From contig CAWIHF010000006.1 in assembly GCA_963835885.1 (NCBI GenBank), positions 124,001-188,000 on the forward strand: a stretch of 64,000 nt of DNA, in the 5' to 3' direction. A program made the position numbers and the translations under genes. The notes below the pieces were generated by a model. That model searched no databases, was not told the DNA's origin, and was given only the letters and a program-made list of their open reading frames with translations. The DNA comes from Roseiarcus sp963835885. GTDB taxonomy: Bacteria; Pseudomonadota; Alphaproteobacteria; Rhizobiales; Beijerinckiaceae. Positions 17,693 through 27,814 of the stretch are shown piece by piece; position 1 is the stretch's first letter; every line of letters starts with the position of its first letter.

Positions 17693-18039
17693 GCAAAGAC
17701 GCCGGCGTCGACCGCGTCGATGTACTCGAGGACGTCCGCCGCGCGGCCGGCGCGGACGAGTTGCATGGCGGTCTGTCCGGAAAAGCCGGGTAGGGGCTCG
17801 GAGCGATACCAGGCGTAGGCGATCAGATCCGATCCGAACCGCGGTTCGATCTTGTTGAGGATCTCGACCATCTCGCGCAGGCGCTTTTGCGTCTTCTGGG
17901 AGGCGATGCGCTCCTTGCGCAGGATGGCGTCCCGACCGAGCCCCGCGGTCTGGGCGATTTCATCGCGGGTCGTGCGGAGAGCGCCGGCGATCTTGGCGGG
18001 AGTGAAAACCCCATTCTCGGCGTAACGGGAGAGGGTCAT
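17689..18039 (-). CDS. Xre/MbcA/ParS-type antitoxin (DUF2384)
   Basis: About 116 residues from ATG 18039. An N-terminal helix-turn-helix region (FTPAKIAGALRTTRDEIAQTAGLG) is followed by the toxin-binding DUF2384 domain with FGSDLIAYAWYRSEPLPGFSG and ending DVLEYIDAVDAG. I prefer this start because GAGGAAAG lies 5 bases upstream; the in-frame codon 7 positions earlier has no such site. It precedes the RES toxin and overlaps it by 4 bases. It likely represses its own promoter through the palindrome at 18069-18086. Confidence 0.9.
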   Translation of the reverse strand: MTLSRYAENGVFTPAKIAGALRTTRDEIAQTAGLGRDAILRKERIASQKTQKRLREMVEILNKIEPRFGSDLIAYAWYRSEPLPGFSGQTAMQLVRAGRAADVLEYIDAVDAGVFA

Positions 18040-18068
18040 GGGTCTTTCCTCGGCAGGCACATCATTTA

Positions 18069-18103
18069 TGACGCAATATAGCGTCAGAAACTGTGGCCAA
18101 CAA
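18069..18103 (-). promoter_or_regulatory. promoter and operator of the RES-Xre operon
   Basis: On the minus strand TTGTTG (18098-18103) and TATATT (18075-18080) are separated by exactly 17 bases, a good sigma-70 promoter. The -10 box lies inside the perfect 6-bp inverted repeat TGACGCAATATAGCGTCA (18069-18086). It starts 30 bases before the antitoxin start, so antitoxin binding there would block polymerase. Autoregulation is inferred from the general behaviour of such systems. Confidence 0.65.
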
Positions 18104-18493
18104 GGGCGCGCCGGTGGTTTAGCCGGGGCGTCGTTCGGCGCTCCGCTCCACGCCGATCGGCGTCATAAGGCAGCTGAATCTCTTGCCCATGAGGCCGCAA
18201 AGAGCCGAAGCCGGTTCACATTCGCAACCGGCTGTGAACAGGCAAGACGCCTCGGCCCGGCAATGTTTAAGAAAAGCAATGGTTTGGAACGCCGGTCGAC
18301 GTGCGGACCCGAGCTGAGCAACACGCAAGTTGCATATCGGCGCTGACGCCGACCTAGGCAGGAGGATTCCATGATGCGCCACTGTCGCCCGGTTCTCCGG
18401 TGGACATCTCGATTTTGGATCGAGTCCGTCCCACGCGTCAGGCTATGATTTTTCGTCGTCCGTGGTCGATCAATTCGTGTCTCGAGGCCGTGC
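18104..18493. other. intergenic between toxin-antitoxin and helicase
   Basis: About 390 bases. No credible gene, RNA or repeat is seen; the short frames here have no ribosome site or family resemblance. It should contain the promoter of the helicase gene that starts at GTG 18494. Confidence 0.4.
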
Positions 18494-21400
18494 GTGAAAG
18501 CCGATTTCAGATCTTCGCAGTTGAGCTTGCCGATCGCGCCAGCCGCGGACGCGCCGACGCGCACAACGCTGCGCGAGGACCTGCCTGAGCAGCTCGCGCG
18601 GCTGACGGAGGCGGAGCGGGCCCTGCTGCGGTTGAAGGCGCTGGTCGGCGTCGCCACCAACAAGAGCGATTTCTTGACCATGGCGAACGCCTCGGCCATC
18701 GCCGGGCCGGGCGGCGCCTCATTGACCTCCAATACGATCAACCCGATGCTGAACCGGCTGTTGTCGCTCGGACTGCTGAACGCGGATTTTTCCTGTGTCG
18801 AATTCGCAGCGCCATCCTCTCGCGATCGAGATGATCGCCGCGCCGGAGGGGCCCAAAGCCGCCGAAGCCGTGCGCCGGATTTTTCCCGCCGCCGCTCGCT
18901 CCGTTTATTATTCGTATTCCCCACAATCGGATCCGGGCGCGCGCGTCAGGTTGCGATTGGCGATCTACGAAAACGACGGCGACGCCTTCCGCCTCATGAT
19001 CGCCGAATATGACAAAGCCTACAGCGCGGCCATCGGTCCGCACATTCTGGAAGACCTATTCGCGGATACGATCCTGGACGTGTCCTGGCTCGCCAGTCGC
19101 GATCTCGATATTCAGTTCAGGCTGTTCTGGGTGAAGCTCGGGCGCCTGCTGTCGACTGGCCTCGCGACCGCCGACATGCCGGCCCTTTTGGCCCATTACC
19201 GCGACCGTGAGGACACGCCCGGCCACGCCGAATTCAAATGGGCGCTGTTGCGTGTCGATATTCTGGCCGGCAAACTCGTCGCCGCGAAGCGGAAGATCCT
19301 GTCAATGCCGGAGGCGTCGCCGGAAACCGCGCCGTCCAATCATCATCTTCTGCTGGGATCGGTGAATTTTCTCGAAGGCCGCAACGACGAGGCGATCGCC
19401 GAATATCGCCAAGCGCTCAAGCTCTACACAAAGGAAATCGGCAGGCGGAAGGTGTTCTTCGAAGGCTCCAACGGACTGTTTTTCCTGCTGGCGCTGATCC
19501 GGGCCAACGATTCCACGCTTCATGCGGAAATCCAGAAGCACCTCGACGCGATCGATCACGAGGGCAATCCGTTCAGCGCGGGATTTCAAGCCGTCCTCGC
19601 CTTGCTGCATCTCTTGCGGGGAGCGGAGCCGAGGGCCCGGGCCTTGCTGGATCACCTCCGGCAGATCGCCGTGCATGAGCCGCTATCCGCGGCCTGCGTC
19701 GCGCTGGCGGAGTTCCTCATCGATCCCGCGCTGGCCAAGGCCCGGATCAAGGACACCGAGGCGCGTTTCGCCGCGCTCGCGGGCGCGTTGCCTTTGGTCG
19801 CCCGGGTTCACGCCGAGATTCTTGCGAAAATCTCCAGCCGACCCGGTCCTTACGAAGACTTTTTACGTGACGCGCCGGACGGCGGCCCGTTGATCGCGTT
19901 CACCGAGCTCGTCGCGTTGCAGCAACCGTGGGAGCGGAGTCTCGAAGGCCTCGCCAATTTCCTGGGCGGCGCGCACCGCTCCTTCCGCCGCCCCCGCCGC
20001 GCAAAAATCACGGCGGCTGGTCTGGTTCGTCGATCCCGAATTCAAAGCTGATCGAAGCGGTCGAGCAATCGGCCAAGGGCGCCAACGGCTGGAGCTCCGG
20101 CCGCAACGTCGCCATGAAACGTCTGCACGAGCAGGACCCCCGCCTCGACTATCTGAGCGACCATGATCGCCGGGCGCTGCGCACCATCAGCAAGACCTCC
20201 GTCGGCTGGTACGGTCAGGAGAATTACGATTTCGACCCTTACGCCACCCTCCTGGCGCTGGTCGACCATCCGCTTGTGTATGATTACCGGCGCCGCGATC
20301 AGCGTCTGGAGCTCGTTTCCTATCCGGTCGAGCTGGTGGTGAGCGAGCATGCCGGCGGGTACCGTTTCACCCTGTCGCATAGGGCGGCCGAGCCGACGGT
20401 TTTTCTGGAGGCCGAGACCCCGACGCGATGGCGGGTCGTGGATTTCGCGTCGCGCCTGCTCGCCCTCCAGGAAATACTCGGCGCGGGCGGCCTCATCGTG
20501 CCGCGCCAGGGCCGTGAACGCGTGATGGCGCTCGTCAGGGTTCAGCATCCGAGCCTGCCGATCCGCGCCGACATCGCCGAGGCGGATTTGCCGGCGATTT
20601 CCGGACGCCCGGAACCCGTCCTGCAAGTCCAGCCCCTCGAGGAAGGGCTGAAGGTGACCATGGTCACGCGCCCCTTCGGGCCCGCCGGTCCCTTCTATCT
20701 CGTCGGCCTCGGCGGCAAATCCGTGCTGGCGACAATCGATGGCGCCCGCCAGCGCGCCAATCGCGATCTCGACGCCGAACGCGTTCTCGCCGGAGCGTTG
20801 CTGGCCGACTTGACCATCCTCGAAGGGCGGGAATCGGCCGCCCACGAGTGGACGATCGAGGACGCCGGCTCGGCTTTGGAGTTTTTGCTGCAGCTGCGCC
20901 AGCGTCAGCCGCCGATCGCGGTGGAATGGCCAGAAGGCAAACGCCTGGGCGTCCGCGCCGAGGTCTCCGCAGCCAACCTCTCCCTTAAGATTGCTCGCGC
21001 CCGCGACTGGTTCCAGATGGACGGCGAGGTGAGCGTCGACGGAGAGCTCGTCCTCGACATGCGCGATTTGCTGTCGCGGCTCGATCGAGCGCAGGGCCAA
21101 TTCGTGCCCCTCGCCGACGGCAGCTTTCTGGCCCTGACCGAGCAGTTTCGGAAGCAGTTGGAGCGACTGAGCGGCATATCGGAGGATCACGGCAAGGGGC
21201 GGCGGATGCCGATCCTCGCCGGCGTCGCGGCGCGGGACCTTGCCGAGGAGGCCGGCCAGATCAAGGCCGACAAGGAATGGAAGGCCTTTGTCGAGCGCCT
21301 GAGCGACGCCGGGCGACGCCAGCCCGAGCCCCCCTCGACGCTGCAGGCGGAATTGCGCGATTACCAGCTCGAGGGGTTTCGCTGGCTGTCGCGCTTGGCG

Positions 21401-22726
21401 CACTGGCAAGCCGGGGCCTGTCTTGCCGACGATATGGGGCTGGGCAAGACCGTGCAAGCCATCGCGGCCATGCTCGACGAGGCGCCTCACGGCCCCTGTC
21501 TGGTCATCGCGCCAACGTCGGTCTGTCACAATTGGGAACACGAGCTGACCCGTTTCGCCCCCAGCCTCGCGATCCGGCGCCTCGGCGCGGCGAGCGGACG
21601 GGCCGACATTCTCGCTAGCCTGAAAGCGATGGACGTCCTGGTCCTCAGCTACGGGCTCTTGCATCAGGAGGCGGATCGTCTGGCGGACATCGACTGGCGC
21701 ATGATTGTTTTTGACGAGGCGCAGGCGATCAAGAACACGGAGACGCGGCGCGCTCAGGCGGGACAACGGCTCAAGGCGCATTTTCGCGTCGCGCTGACGG
21801 GAACACCGATCGAAAATTATCTCGACGAATTGTGGAGCCTGTTCGCCATCATCAATCCGGGCCTGCTGGGCTCGCGCGAGCATTTTGGCCGCCGCTTCGT
21901 CACGCCGATCGAGCGCAACCGGGACGCGAGCGCGCTTCACGCTCTGCGCGCCCTGATCCGGCCGTTCATGCTGCGGCGAACCAAAAGCGCAGTCCTCTCG
22001 GAATTGCCGCCGCGCACGGAGGTCACGGTCGAAATCGACCTGCCCGAGGACGAGCGCGCCTTCTACGAAGCCATGCGTCAGCGCGCGCTGGAAGCGCTCG
22101 CCGAGCTGAGCGAGAAGGGCGGCGGCCAGAATCGCATTCACATTCTCGCCGAAATCACCAAGCTGCGCCGGGCCTGTTGCCACCCCGGCCTCATCGATGC
22201 CGCCACAACGCTGTCCGGCGCCAAGCTCCAGGCGTTCCTCGACCTCGTCGACGACCTCGTCCGCAACAAACATAAAGCGCTGGTCTTCAGCCAGTTCGTC
22301 GGCCAGCTCGAACGCGTGCGCGAGGCGCTTTTGTCGCGCGGCGTCTCCCATCAGTATCTCGACGGCGGGACTCCAGCCTCGGAGCGCGAAAAGCGGGTCG
22401 CGGCCTTCCAGGCGGGGGAGGGCGACCTGTTCCTGATCAGCCTGAAGGCGGGCGGCACGGGGCTGAATCTCACGGCCGCCGATTACGTTATCCACCTCGA
22501 TCCATGGTGGAATCCTGCGGTCGAGGATCAGGCCAGCGACCGCGCCCACCGCATCGGCCAACAGCGTCCCGTCACCGTCTACCAACTCATCGTGCGCGAT
22601 TCGATCGAAGAAAAGATTCTCGACCTGCACCGTTCGAAGCGCGACCTCGCCAGCGACCTGCTTGAAGGGACAGAGGTCAGCGCCAAGTTGTCCGAGGAAG
22701 ACCTGCTGAATTTGATGCGGGTATGA
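18494..22726 (+). pseudogene. SNF2-family DEAD/DEAH helicase with long N-terminal region, three indels
   Basis: One gene of about 1410 codons read in three pieces. The N-terminal 500 residues form a helical, repeat-like region (YRQALKLYTKEIG, LLRGAEPRARALLDHLRQ). The rest is a Swi2/Snf2 translocase: motif I ADDMGLGKT, motif II FDEAQAIKN, motif III LTGTPIEN, then FSQF, SLKAGGTGLNLT and DRAHRIGQ. The breaks each fit one extra base in a short homopolymer: T5 near 18789 (restoring NADFPVSNSQRHP), A5 near 20005 (restoring AKSRRLVWFVDPEF) and AAA near 20045 (restoring EFKLIEAVEQ). Removing them gives one continuous protein, so sequencing error is likely and the gene may be intact in the cell. Probable role: ATP-driven remodelling of nucleoprotein, as in the RapA/HepA group. 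The start GTG 18494 is tentative. Confidence 0.88.
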
Positions 22727-23135
22727 TTGCGCAATTGTCGTGGGCTATTGTCCAGGTGAAGCGGCCCCGCGCATACGGATTGCAGCGGCTGCTGACGCGC
22801 TTACTAGCCGAGTGGCCGGCGGCGAATTAACATTTCGGCTGGATCGGTCCTTTGGATGGCCGATTGCATAGGTCGTTCAGGGGCGCATCGATGAAGACCA
22901 AAATGAACATTGTCGAGGGCTGTTCGCGACGCCGGTCGCGGCCCTCGAAGTCCCGAACGCCGCAGCGCGCAACTCCGCGCTGGTCGCGACAATACTCAGG
23001 AAACGGGGTGAGACACCCTCTGTTCAAGCGTCAAACGCCGGCGGACGGCATTCGGATCGTGAGATCTTGTCTTAGGGCGGCAAGCCTGTCGTCGAGATCA
23101 TGGAATTCGCCAAGGAGCCGGGCGGGACACGCTGA
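22727..23135. other. intergenic upstream of glpD
   Basis: 409 bases without a clear gene. Just before the glpD GTG a short frame reads KPVVEIMEFAKEPGGTR and stops at 23133. It looks coding-like and could be the 3' remnant of an upstream gene once coupled to glpD, but I cannot identify it. Confidence 0.35.
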
Positions 23136-24674
23136 GTGACGACGGGCCAATCCACAACGCTCTTCGATGTCGCGATTATCGGCGGCGGCATAAACGGCTG
23201 CGGCATCGCCCGGGACGCGGCCGGTCGTGGATGGTCGACATTCGTTTGCGACAAGGGCGATCTCGCGGGCGCAACCTCGAGCGCATCGACGAAGCTCATT
23301 CACGGCGGCCTCCGCTATCTCGAATATCTGGAATTCCGTTTGGTTCGAGAGGCGCTGGTCGAGCGCGAGATCTTGTGGCGGATCGCGCCGCATATCATTT
23401 GGCCCGTGCGCTTCGTCTTGCCGCTGCACAAGGGCCTGCGCCCGGCCTGGCTGCTGCGAACGGGCCTGTTTCTCTACGATCATCTCGGCGGGCGGCGCCT
23501 GCTGCCGCCGACGAGGGCGGTGCGTCTCGATCGGGAAACGGCTGGTCAGCCGCTGAAACCCGAGTTTGTGCGCGGATTCGAATACTCGGATTGCTGGGTC
23601 GAGGATTCGCGCCTTGTCGTGCTCAACGCAATGGACGCGTTTGAAAAGGGCGCCTCGATCGCGCCGAGGACGCGGTGCGTCGCCGGGAGCAGGGAAAACG
23701 GCGCTTGGAAATTGTCCCTGCGGGACGAGACAACCTCGCGCCTTATCGAAATCAGGGCGCGTACGCTCGTGAACGCGGCGGGTCCGTGGGCCAACGATGT
23801 CTTGACCAAAACCTTGGCGTGCAAAGCGCCCGCCGCCGTCCGTCTGGTCAAGGGCAGCCATATCGTGGCGCCCAGGCTCTATTCGCACGATCGCTGCTAT
23901 ATCTTTCAGAATTCCGACGGTCGTGTCTTCTTTGCGATCCCGTTTGAAAGCAAGTTCACGCTGATCGGGACGACAGACCTGGATTACGCGGGCGACCCGG
24001 ATGGGGTGGCGGCGACGCGGGAGGAAATCTCCTACCTCTGCGGCGCCGCGAGCGAATATTTTGCCGCGCCGGTTTCGCCCAACCAGGTCAAGTGGACGTA
24101 TTCGGGCGTCCGCCCGCTCTATGACGACGGCGCTTCCGCGGCCCAGGCCGCGACCCGGGACTATGTCCTCAAGCTTGACGGGAAAGCTGGCGAAGCGCCG
24201 CTGCTCAGCATCTTTGGCGGCAAGATCACCACGTATCGTCGCTTGTCGGAATCCGCCTTGGCGATGCTCGCGCGGCATTTGCCGCCGCCACGCCGCGCAG
24301 CCGGCTGGACCGGCCGGGAGGCTCTGCCGGGAGGGGACTTTCCAATGCAGGGATTTGACGCGTTATCGGACAGCACTCGCCAACGCTACCCTTTCCTGGC
24401 GGAAGAGACGGCTCGACGCTTGGTGCGCGCCTATGGGACGCGAGTGACAAAGATTTTGAATGGGGCCAAATCTCTTGCCGATCTCGGCAAGATCTTCGGG
24501 GCCGACTTGAGCGAAGCGGAAGTCCGCTATCTCATGCGGAGCGAATGGGCGAACAGCGCGGACGACGTCTTGTGGCGACGCAGCAAACTCGGTCTGCGAT
24601 TTTCAGGCGACCAGGTCGCCGAACTCGTCGACTTTATGAACCAGGCGGTCCGGTCGCCGCTGGCGGCGCAATGA
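23136..24674 (+). CDS. glpD: glycerol-3-phosphate dehydrogenase (FAD, aerobic)
   Basis: 512 residues. It oxidises sn-glycerol 3-phosphate to dihydroxyacetone phosphate and passes electrons to the quinone pool at the inner membrane. The N-terminal FAD-binding motif is VAIIGGGINGCG (residues 12-23), followed by the GlpD/GlpA signature SSASTKLIHGGLRYLE, LVNAAGPWAND and the C-terminal FGGKITTYRRL. Length matches the family. The start is GTG at 23136. It heads a glycerol operon with glpS (truncated) and glpK on the same strand, with gaps of 19 and 6 bases. Confidence 0.95.
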   Translation: MTTGQSTTLFDVAIIGGGINGCGIARDAAGRGWSTFVCDKGDLAGATSSASTKLIHGGLRYLEYLEFRLVREALVEREILWRIAPHIIWPVRFVLPLHKGLRPAWLLRTGLFLYDHLGGRRLLPPTRAVRLDRETAGQPLKPEFVRGFEYSDCWVEDSRLVVLNAMDAFEKGASIAPRTRCVAGSRENGAWKLSLRDETTSRLIEIRARTLVNAAGPWANDVLTKTLACKAPAAVRLVKGSHIVAPRLYSHDRCYIFQNSDGRVFFAIPFESKFTLIGTTDLDYAGDPDGVAATREEISYLCGAASEYFAAPVSPNQVKWTYSGVRPLYDDGASAAQAATRDYVLKLDGKAGEAPLLSIFGGKITTYRRLSESALAMLARHLPPPRRAAGWTGREALPGGDFPMQGFDALSDSTRQRYPFLAEETARRLVRAYGTRVTKILNGAKSLADLGKIFGADLSEAEVRYLMRSEWANSADDVLWRRSKLGLRFSGDQVAELVDFMNQAVRSPLAAQ

Positions 24675-24693
24675 ATTCGGGGAGTGGCGGCGC

Positions 24694-25068
24694 GTGACGC
24701 TTGTTCTCGATCACATCGAACTATCGGTGGGCGATACGCCCGTGATCACCGACGTCTCGCTTGCGTTCGAAAAGGGAACGATGAACGTCCTGCTTGGCCC
24801 GACCCTTTCGGGCAAGACCACCTTGATGCGCTTGATGGCCGGCCTTGACACGCCGACGGTCGGACGAATTCTCGCCAATGGCGTCGACGTGACCGGAGTT
24901 CCCGTCCGCCGCCGTTCGGTGGCGATGGTTTATCAGCAATCCGTCAATTACCCATCGCTGACGGCTTACGAAAACATCGCCTCTCCCCTTCGCGTCGCCG
25001 GCGTTTCTCGCGCCGAAATCGCCTCCCGCGTTGGTGAGGCTGCACGATTCCCAATTCCGCGAGGATAG
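24694..25068 (+). pseudogene. glpS: glycerol ABC transporter ATPase GlpS, truncated
   Basis: 124 codons matching only the N-terminal third of an ABC ATPase of the MalK/GlpS type (about 360 residues). Walker A is GPTLSGKT (35-42) and the Q-loop region is VYQQSVNYPSLTAYENI (79-95). The similarity ends near residue 116; signature motif, Walker B and regulatory domain are all absent, and the last codons (ARFPIPRG) are unrelated. In rhizobia the operon is glpD-S-T-P-Q-V-K. Here glpK follows 6 bases later, so a deletion has removed the rest of glpS and glpTPQV. The protein cannot hydrolyse ATP. Confidence 0.88.
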
Positions 25069-25074
25069 GCAGGT

Positions 25075-26592
25075 ATGCAGGGACGCGTTCTCGTCATCGA
25101 TCAGGGCACGACATCGACCCGCGCCATCGTCTTTGGCGCCGACGCGGCGCCGATCGCGATGGCGCAGCGAGAATTCCCCCAGATTTTCCCCCGCGAGGGA
25201 TGGGTCGAGCACGATCCCGAGGACATCTGGCGAAGCGTGTTGGAGACAGGGCGCGAGGCGCTGCTCAAATCGAACAGCAACGCCTCAGACGTGGCTGGCG
25301 TCGGCATCGCCAACCAGCGGGAAACGACGCTGGTCTGGAATCGCAAGACGGGCAAGCCAATTCACAACGCCATCGTCTGGCAGGATCGCCGCACCACGCC
25401 GCATTGCGCGAAGCTCAAGGCGCAGGGCCTCGAGAACATGGTCGCGGAACGGACGGGACTTTTGCTCGATCCCTATTTTTCCGCGACAAAGATCGCGTGG
25501 CTGCTCGACAACGTCGGGAATGCGCGCACGCTGGCCGAGCAGGGCGATCTCGCGTTCGGCACCGTCGACGCCTATCTTATCTGGAGATTGACCGGTGGCA
25601 GGACGCACGCCACCGACGCCACCAATGCGTCGCGCACGCTCCTGCTGAATATTCATTCGGGCCACTGGGACGAGGAGCTTCTGACGCTGTTTCGCACGCC
25701 TCGCGCCATGATGCCGGAAGTGTGCGATTGCGCAGCAGATTTTGGGGTGGCCGAAGCGCAGCATTTCGGCATGGCGCTGCCGATCCGGGGCGTTGCCGGG
25801 GATCAGCAGGCGGCGTTGATTGGGCAGGCATGCTTTCGGCCCGGCATGATCAAGTCGACCTATGGCACCGGCTGCTTTGTCTTGTTGAACACCGGCGCCA
25901 AAGCGGTCGCCTCCGATCACAAGCTGCTGACGACGGTCGCCTATCAATGGAAGGGGCAGCGAACCTACGCAGTCGAGGGCTCGATTTTCTCCGCCGGCGC
26001 AACGGTGCAATGGCTCCGCGACGGATTGGGCATCGTCGCTAAAGCAAGCGAGACGGGCGATTTGGCGGCGCGCGCCGACCCCGACCAACGGGTCTACATC
26101 GTGCCCGCTTTCACCGGGCTCGGCGCTCCGCATTGGGACAGCGAAGCGCGCGCCGCGATCACAGGCCTGACGCGCGGATCGACCCGCAACGAAATCGCCC
26201 GTGCGGCGCTCGAGTCTGTGGCCTACCAGACACGCGACCTCATCGGTGCAATGCGGGCGGACAGCGAAGCTTTCGAGGCCGACGGGGCGCAGCCGGTGAT
26301 CCGCGTCGACGGCGGGATGAGCGCGAGCGACTGGACCATGCAATTCCTCGCCGACATGCTCGATGCGCCGGTCGATCGCCCCGCCATTGTCGAGACGACG
26401 GCCTTGGGGTCGGCGTTTCTCGCCGGTTGGCAGTCCGGCCTCTTTCCAGGCCCGGAGGACTTTGCGAGCGCGTGGCGATCAGAGTGTCGATTTACCCCGA
26501 AGATGCCAAGCGCGGAACGGGAGTCCCGCTACCGAGGATGGCGCGACGCGGTGGCGCGCGTTGTCGCTCCTTCCGCGGGTCGGGGTCGATGA
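25075..26592 (+). CDS. glpK: glycerol kinase
   Basis: 505 residues of the FGGY family. It phosphorylates glycerol to sn-glycerol 3-phosphate for GlpD upstream. Visible landmarks are the phosphate-1 motif VIDQGTTSTRA (7-17), NQRETTLVWNRKTGKP, WQDRRT, the ATPase segment STYGTGCFVLLNTG, and DGGMSASDWTMQFLADML near the C terminus. Full length and uninterrupted. With the ABC transporter gone, glycerol would have to enter by diffusion or by a permease elsewhere in the genome. The stop codon overlaps the start of the next gene (ATGA). Confidence 0.96.
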   Translation: MQGRVLVIDQGTTSTRAIVFGADAAPIAMAQREFPQIFPREGWVEHDPEDIWRSVLETGREALLKSNSNASDVAGVGIANQRETTLVWNRKTGKPIHNAIVWQDRRTTPHCAKLKAQGLENMVAERTGLLLDPYFSATKIAWLLDNVGNARTLAEQGDLAFGTVDAYLIWRLTGGRTHATDATNASRTLLLNIHSGHWDEELLTLFRTPRAMMPEVCDCAADFGVAEAQHFGMALPIRGVAGDQQAALIGQACFRPGMIKSTYGTGCFVLLNTGAKAVASDHKLLTTVAYQWKGQRTYAVEGSIFSAGATVQWLRDGLGIVAKASETGDLAARADPDQRVYIVPAFTGLGAPHWDSEARAAITGLTRGSTRNEIARAALESVAYQTRDLIGAMRADSEAFEADGAQPVIRVDGGMSASDWTMQFLADMLDAPVDRPAIVETTALGSAFLAGWQSGLFPGPEDFASAWRSECRFTPKMPSAERESRYRGWRDAVARVVAPSAGRGR

Positions 26593-27314
26593 AAGTCCGA
26601 TTTCGCTGTGATCCTGCAATGCTGGATTGCTTGGCGCGACCGACACTTGCGCAGGACGCATTACCGGAGTGGCTGCGTACGATGCCGCGCGCCGCGTTTT
26701 CAGGCACGCACGGGCAGGACGTGCGCACGGTCAAGCAATGCCCGCCGTTCGTCGACGCGATGTCGCACGGTTCCGTCATGCCGCTGCCCTGCGATGTCCA
26801 AGTAGCCGGCGGCGTGTTGTCGTGGGATTGGGATTATCCGCCCCTTTCGGTCGGGTCGCATCCGCGCTCGCCGCTGAGCTTCCACGTTCCGGCGCAGGCG
26901 ACTGGAACGCCGTTTTTCAACCCCGACGTCGCAGTTATAAAATTCAACAGTTTCTGGACGATAGAGCTCGAGCCTGGCTATTCGCTTTTCGCCACGCATC
27001 CGATTAATCGCGCCGACCTGCCGTTTCGGACGTTGACCGGGCTCGTCGACTCCGATCGATTCACGGATGTCGGCGTGTTATTTCCGGCTCAATGGGTCGA
27101 TCCCGAATTCGAGGGCGTACTCCGGCAAGGGACGCCTGTGGCGCAGTGCTTCCCGGTCGAGCGCGCTCGGGCCAGAGGGAATTGGGGTTTGGTAGCTGTG
27201 AGAGCGTGGACTTGGCTGCACAAGATGAGGACGCTCGACGGTACGTCGAGGGCGAGACAATTCTCAGTGGCGAGATCGGAGTCGACCGGAAACCTATGTC
27301 GGCGCCGCGGCTGA
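26589..27314 (+). CDS. conserved hypothetical protein, possible C-terminal frameshift
   Basis: 241 codons from ATG 26589, overlapping the glpK stop by 4 bases. Strongly patterned segments are TVKQCPPFVDAM, LSWDWDYPP, VIKFNSFWTIELEPGYSLFATHP, LPFRTLTGLVDSDRF and VLFPAQWVDPEFEG. I recall similar uncharacterised proteins in alphaproteobacteria and their phages, but no function. The tail after FPVERAR (about 27165) looks non-coding, while the neighbouring frame continues with a charged sequence and GEIGVDRKP to about 27390. A frameshift there is likely. No signal peptide or membrane helix. Coupling to glpK may be accidental, created by the deletion. Confidence 0.6.
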   Translation: MKVRFRCDPAMLDCLARPTLAQDALPEWLRTMPRAAFSGTHGQDVRTVKQCPPFVDAMSHGSVMPLPCDVQVAGGVLSWDWDYPPLSVGSHPRSPLSFHVPAQATGTPFFNPDVAVIKFNSFWTIELEPGYSLFATHPINRADLPFRTLTGLVDSDRFTDVGVLFPAQWVDPEFEGVLRQGTPVAQCFPVERARARGNWGLVAVRAWTWLHKMRTLDGTSRARQFSVARSESTGNLCRRRG

Positions 27315-27394
27315 TGCGTAAACGTGAGCGGGGAGCCGCAATTCCAAGGTCGAGTCATAGCTGTGCCGGTCGAAAAGAGCGGGTCGGGAATTGA

Positions 27395-27735
27395 ACGTAT
27401 CCGGCCTGCGCCGCATCGAAGATGTACGGCGGACACCCGATAACGTTTGTCCGGGACGTCGTTGTGCCGGGGGCGAGATCCAGACCGACGGTTGGCGTGG
27501 CTACAACGGGCTGGCGGCGGCTGGCTATCGGCGACACGTCGGCGTATAAGCGATCGCCGCGATCCGGCTCACGAAGTCTTGTCGCGCGTCGAGCTCGTGG
27601 CCTGGCTGCTAAAGGATGGCTGGTCGGAATCACCAGGGCGGCATTCAGCATCGCATCTTGACTACTACCTCGACGAATTCACCTTCCGGTTCAATCGGCG
27701 ACGTTCACAGGCAAGGGAGCTCTCTTCCACAGGGT
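27395..27735 (+). pseudogene. IS1595/ISXO2-like transposase remnant
   Basis: Two frames together recall the C-terminal half of IS1595-family transposases: EIQTDGWRGYNGLAAAGY (about 27475-27525) and, after frameshifts, HLDYYLDEFTFRFNRRRS (about 27653-27710). The N-terminal half and the terminal repeats are missing. It is an old, inactive fragment. Confidence 0.65.
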
Positions 27736-27814
27736 GACACAACAGGCAGTTGCGATCTGCCTGCGCCGTACAAATCGATCGTTGGCGGCAGATCACCGCA
27801 GACCGAAGCCAAGC

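Noticed and set aside
18163..18924. 253-codon minus-strand open frame before the helicase
   Set aside because: It overlaps the helicase 5' region in antisense and has Ser/Arg-rich low-complexity translation.
20042..22630. 862-codon minus-strand open frame
   Set aside because: It mirrors the SNF2 helicase, whose motifs I to VI are clear on the plus strand. GC-rich codon bias creates long antisense frames.
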